NCBI GenBank assembly: GCA_964592115.1
Contig: CAZQCP010000076.1
Coordinates: 1-14,105 of the forward strand
DNA: 14,105 nucleotides
DNA from: Sva-07 sp964592115
GTDB lineage: Bacteria > Actinomycetota > Acidimicrobiia > Acidimicrobiales > Ilumatobacteraceae
Reading direction: 5' to 3'
Every line of letters starts with the position of its first letter. Position 1 is the stretch's first letter. The notes under the pieces were generated by a model that worked only from the letters and a program-made list of their open reading frames with translations, was not told the DNA's origin and searched no databases. This document shows, piece after piece, positions 8,879 through 14,105 of this stretch. A program made the position numbers and the translations under genes.

Positions 8879-8899
8879 CAACCGATGGCCTGCGGTCAA
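8871..8899 (-). promoter_or_regulatory. candidate aglE promoter overlapping the operator
   Basis: On the minus strand a good -35 hexamer TTGACC (complement of 8894-8899) is followed after 17 nt by a weak -10 (CAAGCG, complement of 8871-8876). The -10 would lie inside the LacI-type operator, so a bound repressor would block RNA polymerase. The implied leader is about 60 nt and contains a 6-bp hairpin (ACCAGG/CCTGGT, 8845-8861). Confidence 0.4.
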
Positions 8900-8940
8900 G
8901 AGGTGGCGATGTGACTCCCGGATACGCAGCACCTGGCCCC

Positions 8941-9121
8941 GATTGCATCCGGGGTCAGACACCAGATGCAACCGCGCCCAAGAACCAGGCTGGCCAACGT
9001 CACGTGTGCCGTTGCATCCTGATTGCATCCGGGGTCAGACACCAGATGCAACCGCGTGCAAAAGCCAGGCTGGCCAACGTCACGTGTGCCGTTGCATCTG
9101 GTGTCTGACCCCGGATGCAAT
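8941..9121. repeat. REP/BIME-like palindrome cluster C (three copies, 80-bp tandem repeat)
   Basis: Copies lie at 8943-8971 and 9023-9051 (forward) and 9092-9120 (inverted). All three share a private change in the core: ACACCAG replaces the ACCCCAG of cluster A. Bases 8941-9019 are repeated almost exactly at 9021-9099 (period 80). The spacer in each unit is CCAGGCTGGCC followed by AACGTCACGTGTGCCG. A truncated half copy, GTTGCATC, is at 9011-9018. The right end is inside the ogt reading frame. The left end is about 40 bp upstream of the aglE -35 box. Confidence 0.92.
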
Positions 9122-9694
9122 CAGCACGGCGCGTTCGTGGTCGAGCAGCCATGCCTTCGTGTCGACGCCCGCCGCGAAGCCGGTCAGCGAGCCATCGGCG
9201 CCGACGACGCGGTGGCAGGGCACGATGATCGAGATCGGGTTCCGCCCGTTCGCCGCGCCGACGGCGCGCGCCTTGCGGCGGTCGCCCATGCGCGCCGCCT
9301 GGGCGCCGTAGCTGATCGTCTCGCCGTACGGGATCGACTGCAGCGCCACCCACGCGGCGTGTTGGAACTCGGTGCCGATCGGATCGAGCGGCACGCCGAA
9401 CGTCTGGCGCCGACCCTCGAAGTACTCCTCCAGTTCGTCGGCCGCGGCGGCGATGACCGGATGATCGGGGTCGGCGGGCGCGTCACCGACGCGCACCCGG
9501 TGTTCATCCTCGTCGCCGGGCCAGAGCACGGCGCGCACGCCGGCATCGGAGGCGACGATCGTCAGCGGACCGATCGGCGTGTCGATCGTCGCCGACGCGA
9601 GGTGTTCCACCGGAATCGACCGCTTCGTCGCAATGGGCGTCGAAGTTGGCGACGAGGTGGAGCTGGAAGTTGGAGTGGAGGCAGACGGTGTCAT
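9080..9694 (-). CDS. ogt: methylated-DNA--protein-cysteine methyltransferase (Ogt)
   Basis: 204 aa from ATG 9694, which overlaps the upstream alkylation-repair gene stop as ATGA; AAAGGA lies upstream. A suicide repair enzyme that moves O6-alkyl groups from guanine onto its own cysteine. After a Ser/Thr/Pro-rich leader (1-25) comes the N-terminal domain (SATIDTPIGPLTIV). The DNA-binding domain (GTEFQHAAWVALQSIPYGET, 107-126) follows, with NGRNPISIIVPCHRVV carrying the acceptor C160, and an FAAGVDTKAWLL tail. A usual Ogt would end near residue 190. Here residues 192-201 are encoded by the inverted palindrome of cluster C, and the stop lies in its flank. The catalytic core is complete, so the protein should be active. 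Confidence 0.95.
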   Translation of the reverse strand: MTPSASTPTSSSTSSPTSTPIATKRSIPVEHLASATIDTPIGPLTIVASDAGVRAVLWPGDEDEHRVRVGDAPADPDHPVIAAAADELEEYFEGRRQTFGVPLDPIGTEFQHAAWVALQSIPYGETISYGAQAARMGDRRKARAVGAANGRNPISIIVPCHRVVGADGSLTGFAAGVDTKAWLLDHERAVLIASGVRHQMQRHT

Positions 9695-11166
9695 GGGGAG
9701 TCCTTTCTCTCGTGGAGCGCGGCCCACAGATGGTGGACCGCATACGAACGCCACGGCGCGAAGACGGTCGGGTCGATCGATGTCGCGTCGAGCCGTTCGA
9801 GCGCATGGCGCACGCCGAGGTCGTTGCCGAGGAACGTGTCGGGGTGGCCGAGGCCGCGCATCACGACGTAGTCCGCGGTCCACGGTCCGATGCCCGACAG
9901 TGCCAACAGGTCGGCCCGCGCCTCGTCGGGATCGGCACCGACGTCCAAGCGCACCGATCCGTTGGCGACGGCCGCGGCGACGCGACGGATCGTGTCGCGG
10001 CGCGCGGCGGGCATCGAGAACGCGTCATCGGGAGCAGCGGCCAGCTCGTCGGGCGTGGGGAAGAAGCGGAGCGTTCGATCCGGGCCGAGCGTGACCGGGC
10101 GGCCGACGGCGGCGACGAACCGGCCGGCGACGGTGCGCGCACCGGTGATCGACACCTGCTGGCCGACGACGGCGCGCACCGCCGTCTCGTACGGATCCAC
10201 GCTGGCTGGTGCACGGCGTCCGGGACGGTCGGCGACGAGCGCGCGCAGCCACGGCGTGCCCCCGAGCGCGGCATCGACGGCGACGGGGTCGGCGTCGAGG
10301 TCGAGGAGACATCGCACGCGCTGCACGGCGGCCGCGAGGTCGCTCCACATGGCGAGCCAGAACCGAGCCGTGACATGGCCCTCGCCACCGACCGCGACGG
10401 CGACGACACCATCACCGCCGGGCAGTGCGAGCGTGCGTGTGTACCTCGAGCCGTCCCACGTCTCGAGGCCCGGGATCGCCCGCATTCCGACGAAGGAGAG
10501 AACGTCGTCCGCGGCGAACGGCTTGCGCACGGCAAGGCGAACCGTGACCGACATGCCCTCGCCGCCGGTGTCCGGGTCAGATACGTGGTGGCGGTGATCG
10601 CGACGCCCGGCGCATGCGTCGCGCCGCTCGGTCGGCGACGTCGCATAGACATCGCGGAACGTGTCGTTGAACTGGCGGACACTGCCGAAACCGGCCGCGA
10701 ACGCGACGTCGGTGAGCGCCATCGCGGTCGTCTCGACGAGGATGCGTGCCGTCTGGGCGCGCTGGGCGCGGGCGATGGCGAGCGGGCCAGCCCCGAGCTC
10801 GTCGGTCATGAGGCGATTGAGGTGACGTTCGCTGTATCCGAGGTGGTTCGCCAGCCCGGACACGCCTTCGCGGTCGACCACCCCGTCGGCGATCAATCGC
10901 ATCGCGCGGGCGACGACATCTTGACGCGTGTTCCACTCCGGGGAACCAGGAGAGGCGTCCGGGCGGCACCGCTTGCAGGCGCGAAAGCCGCGCTGTTGCG
11001 CCGCTGCCGCGGTCGCGTGGAACTCGACGTTGGCGCGTTTGGGCGTGATCGCCGGGCAGCTCGGTCGGCAGTAGATGCCGGTCGTGCGGACCGCCGTGAC
11101 GAACCAGCCATCGAAGCGGCGGTCACGGCTCTGCACCGCCGTGTAGCACTGGTCGGGGTCGAGCAC
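9691..11166 (-). CDS. alkA: Ada N-terminal/AraC/AlkA fusion: alkylation response regulator and 3-methyladenine glycosylase
   Basis: 491 aa from GTG 11166 (AGGA upstream; N-terminus LDPDQCYTAVQSRD aligns with Ada starts); GTG 11199 is an alternative. It senses methyl phosphotriesters in DNA through an Ada-type zinc domain and activates repair genes, and it also excises alkylated bases. The zinc cysteines C33, C37, C64 and C67 have the spacing of E. coli Ada (38, 42, 69, 72); C33 would be the acceptor. An AraC-type HTH spans about 80-180. The AlkA N-terminal domain begins near 205 (MSVTVRLAVRKPF). The helix-hairpin-helix is LLALSGIGPWTADY, followed by the catalytic Asp in GNDLG. The Ada C-terminal methyltransferase domain is absent and is supplied by the next gene, ogt. 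The same split occurs in Mycobacterium (alkA-ogt). Confidence 0.95.
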   Translation of the reverse strand: MLDPDQCYTAVQSRDRRFDGWFVTAVRTTGIYCRPSCPAITPKRANVEFHATAAAAQQRGFRACKRCRPDASPGSPEWNTRQDVVARAMRLIADGVVDREGVSGLANHLGYSERHLNRLMTDELGAGPLAIARAQRAQTARILVETTAMALTDVAFAAGFGSVRQFNDTFRDVYATSPTERRDACAGRRDHRHHVSDPDTGGEGMSVTVRLAVRKPFAADDVLSFVGMRAIPGLETWDGSRYTRTLALPGGDGVVAVAVGGEGHVTARFWLAMWSDLAAAVQRVRCLLDLDADPVAVDAALGGTPWLRALVADRPGRRAPASVDPYETAVRAVVGQQVSITGARTVAGRFVAAVGRPVTLGPDRTLRFFPTPDELAAAPDDAFSMPAARRDTIRRVAAAVANGSVRLDVGADPDEARADLLALSGIGPWTADYVVMRGLGHPDTFLGNDLGVRHALERLDATSIDPTVFAPWRSYAVHHLWAALHERKDSP

Positions 11167-11236
11167 GTCACCATCCTGCCCGACATCCCGCACATTCACC
11201 AGCGGAAATCAGACATCTGAATCCCGCTCGCGCCAT

Positions 11237-11277
11237 CGATGAGGTTCCGGCGCACCCCCTGCCACAGAACCTCATCG
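11237..11277. other. inverted repeat between the MFS gene and the ada/alkA gene
   Basis: Perfect 11-bp arms (11237-11247 CGATGAGGTTC and 11267-11277) are separated by 19 bases. It lies about 30 bp after the MFS stop and 70 bp before the ada-alkA start. It could end the MFS transcript, though no T tract follows, or be an operator for the repair genes. The rest of the 142-bp gap shows only TCAGA/TCTGA arms at 11209-11220. Confidence 0.5.
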
Positions 11278-11308
11278 GTGACGGGCGGTGACGGCGGGGC
11301 GTGGAGTG

Positions 11309-12589
11309 TCAGTCGGGGGCGGCGGGGGCGTAGGAGGGCCGGGGCGCGACCGGACCGGCATCGGGCGACCCGGCGGGCACGAGCTTGTACCGCAGGAGGT
11401 ACAACCCGACGAGGCAGCAGGCGACGCCACCGAAGAATCCGTGCTGCTTCCCGACGGCCTGCGCGAGTGCCCCGATCGCCAGCCCGCCGATCGCCGAGCC
11501 GATCTCGAAGAACATCGTGAACGAACTGATCGCGGATGCCCGCTCCCGGTCGTTCACCTTGTTGACCACGAGCGCGAACAGCGACGGGTAGTTCAGCGCC
11601 ATCCCGAATCCGATGAAGACCGCCGCCACCCACAGCGCGGCGACCGTCGGGATCGTGGCCAGGATCAACAGTGCGATGAGCACGTTGACCTGCGCGATCG
11701 TGACGGTGCGACGTGGTCCGAGTCGATCCGGCCATGTCGCGCCGAACACCCGCACGAGCAGCGACACGAGCGAGTACACGGCGAAGAGCCCACCCGACGT
11801 CGCCAACCCGACGTCGCGGGCGTAGTCGGGTACGAACGCGCTGAACGTCGCGAACGCGGCGACGCCTGACGCGAGGACGATGCCCGGCATCACGGCGGCC
11901 GGATGGATCAGACGGCGGCGACCTGTACCGGGCACGGTGCCAGCGTCGGCGAGCACGACGAGATCGGCATGGTCGTCGACGCCCGATTCGACGGTGGCGA
12001 CGCGATCGGGGGCAGCGAGCGCCAGCAGCGCGCTCAGCAGCGCGAACAGTCCGGCGATGAAGAACGCCCGGCCGAACTCCGTGTCGTCCAGCGCCCACTC
12101 ACCGATGATCGGGCCAATCCCGATGCCTCCGTAGACGGCCACGGAGAAGTAGCTCGCACCTTCGGCACGCCGATCCGCCGGGGAGAGATCGGCGATCAGC
12201 GTCGCCGCGCCGACGAACACGGCGGCCTCGCCGACACCCGTGATGCCGCGCATCACGAGCAGCTGCCAGAACTCGTCGACCTGTCCGGACGCCATGCCCG
12301 CCAGGGCGGCTCCACCCGCGCCGACGACCATCAGCACGCGACGTCCGTAGCGGTCAGCGATCCGACCGAGGAACGGCCGGGCAGCAACGGCGGTGATCGC
12401 GAACGTCGCGATCGTGAGCCCGATCCCGAACTCGCCGGCGCCCAGTGGACCTTCGACGAACAGCGGGACGATCGGCACGAGGATGCCGATGTAGATGAAG
12501 AAGACCAGCGCGCAGACCGTGACGATCACGAACGGTCGCGTGATCAGCCGATCTGTCGACTGCATCGCGGTGGTGGACATCCGAGACAT
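11309..12589 (-). CDS. major facilitator superfamily transporter
   Basis: 426 aa from ATG 12589; GTG 12598 and ATG 12580 are in-frame alternatives, and no clear Shine-Dalgarno decides. A 12-segment membrane transporter, probably a drug or metabolite exporter; the substrate cannot be told. Segment 1 is FVIVTVCALVFFIYIGILVPIV-like. The MFS motif A GRIADRYGRR lies between segments 2 and 3 (about residues 75-84). GVGEAAVFVGA is near segment 4 and GGIGIGPIIGEWAL near segment 5. A long cytoplasmic loop (VESGVDDHADLVVLADAG) separates the two six-helix halves, and a weak second motif, DRLGPRR, lies between segments 8 and 9. The tail is Pro/Ala-rich. It stands between the Rrf2 gene and the repair pair with gaps of over 100 bp on each side, so it may be its own unit. 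Confidence 0.9.
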   Translation of the reverse strand: MSRMSTTAMQSTDRLITRPFVIVTVCALVFFIYIGILVPIVPLFVEGPLGAGEFGIGLTIATFAITAVAARPFLGRIADRYGRRVLMVVGAGGAALAGMASGQVDEFWQLLVMRGITGVGEAAVFVGAATLIADLSPADRRAEGASYFSVAVYGGIGIGPIIGEWALDDTEFGRAFFIAGLFALLSALLALAAPDRVATVESGVDDHADLVVLADAGTVPGTGRRRLIHPAAVMPGIVLASGVAAFATFSAFVPDYARDVGLATSGGLFAVYSLVSLLVRVFGATWPDRLGPRRTVTIAQVNVLIALLILATIPTVAALWVAAVFIGFGMALNYPSLFALVVNKVNDRERASAISSFTMFFEIGSAIGGLAIGALAQAVGKQHGFFGGVACCLVGLYLLRYKLVPAGSPDAGPVAPRPSYAPAAPD

Positions 12590-12623
12590 GAAGACCACAT
12601 CGTGCCGTGCATCACGCCCGCCA

Positions 12624-12637
12624 ACGCTCCCGAGCGT
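12624..12637 (-). terminator. small hairpin downstream of the Rrf2 gene
   Basis: Perfect 6-bp arms ACGCTC/GAGCGT around CC, about 90 bp after the rrf2-like stop and just upstream of the MFS start. No T tract follows, so it is a weak candidate for the end of the cysA-rrf2 transcript. The rest of the 139-bp gap (12590-12728) shows no gene. Confidence 0.25.
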
Positions 12638-12728
12638 CGATCACGTGCTGCCGACGACCGAAGTCACATCGCTGTCGTCATGGCCTGGGCAGTGCCGAAG
12701 GGTCGGCGCGAATGGGTCGGGCGGCGTG

Positions 12729-13196
12729 TCAGTGCGGCAGCCAGGCGTCCGGGTCGTGCGTCAACACGTCGACGGCCGCCGGGATCTCGCCGCGGGCGAC
12801 ATCAGCGAGCGTCACGTGCTCGAGCACGCCGCGAATCGTCGCCCGCACCGCGATCCACACGTGCTGCAGCGACGTCGCCGGGGCGGTGTATTCGAGCTCT
12901 TCGGGCCGGTCGCCACGCACCTGGGCGAGTGGACCGTCGACGGCGCGTACGACGTCGGCGATCGTGATCTCCTCGGCGGGGCGAGCCAGCGAGAACCCAC
13001 CGCGGGCGCCGCGCTGGCTGCGGACCAACCCGTTGATCCGCAACTCCACGAGCGTGTTCTCGACGAACTTCACCGGCATCTGCTGGCTCGTGGCGATCAC
13101 CTTCCCGGTCTGCGGCACGCCGTCTTGGGCCGCCGCCAACACCAGCAACGCCCGGACTGCATAGTCGGCCTTCGCGGAGATCTGCACACTGCCCAT
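12729..13196 (-). CDS. Rrf2-family transcriptional regulator without Fe-S cysteines
   Basis: 155 aa from ATG 13196, with AAGGGG 6 bp upstream. Winged helix-turn-helix DNA-binding protein: MGSVQISAKADYAVRALLVL is the classic Rrf2 start. The recognition helix region is VIATSQQMPVKFVENTLVEL (about 33-52) and the wing RGARGGFSLARP (about 62-73). ITIADVVRAVDGPL leads to the dimer helix. The protein has no cysteine at all, so it cannot hold the Fe-S cluster of IscR or NsrR. CymR-type Rrf2 proteins, which control sulfur and cysteine genes, also lack the cluster. It follows the cysA-like gene by 50 bp on the same strand, suggesting sulfur-linked control. That gap holds a 7-bp hairpin (13219-13225 with 13236-13242). 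Confidence 0.93.
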   Translation of the reverse strand: MGSVQISAKADYAVRALLVLAAAQDGVPQTGKVIATSQQMPVKFVENTLVELRINGLVRSQRGARGGFSLARPAEEITIADVVRAVDGPLAQVRGDRPEELEYTAPATSLQHVWIAVRATIRGVLEHVTLADVARGEIPAAVDVLTHDPDAWLPH

Positions 13197-13246
13197 GATG
13201 GCCCCTTCGTCGGGTCGCCGCTCCGAACAATGCCCCGGAGCGCTGC

Positions 13247-14105
13247 TCAGCCGGCGGCAAATGCCTCGGCGACGTTCGTGATCGGTGTTGCCGGAGCCAC
13301 CGTGGCCACATAGACCCGGTCGCCGATGCCGGGGTCGCCGGTGCGGTGCGCGGCCGGTTCGTTCGGTGACGGAGCTAACGAACGTTGGGACCCGTCCCCG
13401 ACGTTCGTTACCGACGACCGGGACCGGGGCTGCATCACGATGACCTCGGTGCCGTCGTCGAGGGCGACGGTGAAACGCACCTCGTTGCCGACGCGCGTCG
13501 CCCGGCGCACGGTGCCGCCCACCGATCCTGGCACGTCCGGCTCGGCACGCACGTCGAGATCGTGCGGTCGCACGAGCGCGCCGCCGAACGTCGTCGTCGG
13601 GCCGAGAAACCCCATCACGAAGTCGTTCGCCGGCGCGTCGTAGAGCTCGTCGGGCGTGCCGATCTGCTCCACGTGTCCGTGGTTGATCACGACGATCTCG
13701 TCGGCGACCTCCAACGCCTCTTCTTGATCGTGGGTCACGAACACGGTCGTGACGTGCACCTCGTCGTGGAGCCGCACGAGCCAGTCGCGCAACTCCTTGC
13801 GGACGTTCGCGTCGAGCGCACCGAACGGCTCGTCGAGCAGCAACACACGCGGCTCGACGGCGAGCGCCCTCGCCAACGCCATCCGCTGACGCTGCCCGCC
13901 CGAGAGCTGGGCGGGCAGCCGGTCGGCGAACGGTTCGAGGTGCACGAGCGAGAGCAGCTCGTGCACGCGCTCGCGGACCTCGGCCTTTGGCACCTTGCGG
14001 ATCTCGAGGCCGAACGCGACGTTGCGCGCCACGGTCATGTGCTTGAACGCTGCGTAGTGCTGGAACACGAAGCCGACGTTGCGGCGCTGCGGCGTCGCCG
14101 CGGTC
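13247..14105 (-). CDS. cysA: sulfate/thiosulfate ABC transporter ATP-binding protein CysA (5' end cut by window edge)
   Basis: About 286 codons are visible; the start and Walker A lie beyond 14105. It is the ATPase subunit of a sulfate/thiosulfate importer on the cytoplasmic membrane face. Visible parts in order: QRRNVGFVFQHYAAFKHMTV (Q-loop, very like CysA), signature LSGGQRQRMALARAL, Walker B VLLLDEPFGALDANVRKE, H-loop VFVTHDQEEALEVAD, ANDFVMGFLGP, and a TOBE-like C-terminal domain (LVRPHDLDV). Within that domain a linker of about 35 residues, longer than expected, precedes GDRVYVA. Its TNVGDGSQRSL segment is encoded by a 35-bp palindrome, so the extra length looks inserted. The Rrf2 gene follows 50 bp downstream. 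The family assignment is firm; sulfate rather than another oxyanion is inferred. Confidence 0.9.
   Translation of the reverse strand, partial: TAATPQRRNVGFVFQHYAAFKHMTVARNVAFGLEIRKVPKAEVRERVHELLSLVHLEPFADRLPAQLSGGQRQRMALARALAVEPRVLLLDEPFGALDANVRKELRDWLVRLHDEVHVTTVFVTHDQEEALEVADEIVVINHGHVEQIGTPDELYDAPANDFVMGFLGPTTTFGGALVRPHDLDVRAEPDVPGSVGGTVRRATRVGNEVRFTVALDDGTEVIVMQPRSRSSVTNVGDGSQRSLAPSPNEPAAHRTGDPGIGDRVYVATVAPATPITNVAEAFAAG
13376..13410. repeat. 35-bp palindromic element inserted in frame in cysA
   Basis: Perfect 10-bp outer arms (TAACGAACGT at 13376-13385, ACGTTCGTTA at 13401-13410) enclose an inner perfect stem GGGAC/GTCCC around CC, offset by a 1-2 base bulge. Outer arm, small bulge, GC-rich inner arm and tiny loop repeat the plan of the other palindromes here with unrelated sequence. 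It reads as TNVGDGSQRSL in the CysA linker. GTTCGTT at 13358-13364 may be a flanking half copy. Confidence 0.75.

Noticed and set aside
8804..9028. N-terminal extension of the binding protein through cluster C
   Set aside because: The clear lipoprotein signal peptide starts at 8803 with a ribosome site, and the operator and promoter lie in the extension.
9646..11220. Plus-strand frame of over 500 codons opposite the Ada-AlkA gene
   Set aside because: No recognisable domain, and the minus-strand frame holds every catalytic motif of Ada and AlkA.
11385..11404. 7-bp inverted repeat (TTGTACC/GGTACAA) in the MFS gene
   Set aside because: Short, inside coding sequence, with no repeat family resemblance; likely chance.
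13891..13919. Perfect 11-bp inverted repeat in cysA
   Set aside because: It coincides with the LPAQLSGGQR codons of the ABC signature, so protein constraint and GC-rich codon choice explain it.

Overview
The window is high-G+C DNA with strongly GC-biased third codon positions and actinobacterial-looking proteins. The protein types suggest an Acidimicrobiia-like actinobacterium (Ilumatobacter or a relative); this is inferred from style and not tested. Nearly all genes lie on the minus strand. The exceptions are one hypothetical gene (3271-3864) and the last codons of a gene entering from the left.

Layout: (1) 1-57, probable 3' end of a plus-strand gene. (2) 58-234, palindrome cluster A. (3) 250-3125, a GH13 alpha-glucosidase and a MalK/UgpC-type ATPase, coupled by a short overlap. 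(4) 3271-3864, an unknown plus-strand protein with a charged Ala/Lys/Arg tail. (5) 3874-4036, palindrome cluster B. (6) 4038-8803, two permeases and a lipoprotein solute-binding protein. (7) 8865-8899, a LacI-family operator over a candidate promoter. (8) 8941-9121, palindrome cluster C. (9) 9080-11166, an alkylation-repair pair: an Ada-AraC-AlkA fusion and, overlapping it by ATGA, an Ogt-type methyltransferase. (10) 11309-12589, an MFS transporter. (11) 12729-14105, a cysteine-free Rrf2 regulator and a CysA-like sulfate transporter ATPase cut by the right edge.

The sugar genes form one functional set: binding protein, long permease, second permease, ATPase, intracellular alpha-glucosidase. 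They resemble the alpha-glucoside (agl) systems of rhizobia, which are controlled by a LacI-type repressor. The set is split in two by the unknown plus-strand gene and palindrome cluster B. The gap after the binding-protein gene carries several hairpins, one of them terminator-like, which would let the binding protein be made in excess over the permeases.

The most unusual content is a system of REP/BIME-like palindromes. Nine copies of one 29-bp palindrome occur in three clusters of exactly three. Each cluster starts with a forward copy and ends with an inverted one, and each has its own private sequence variant. A second palindrome with the same 6-2-6-1-6-2-6 layout but different sequence lies in the 5' coding region of the alpha-glucosidase. 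A third, different palindrome is inserted in frame in the cysA-like gene, and one cluster-C copy supplies the C-terminus of Ogt. No transposase that could move these elements is in the window.
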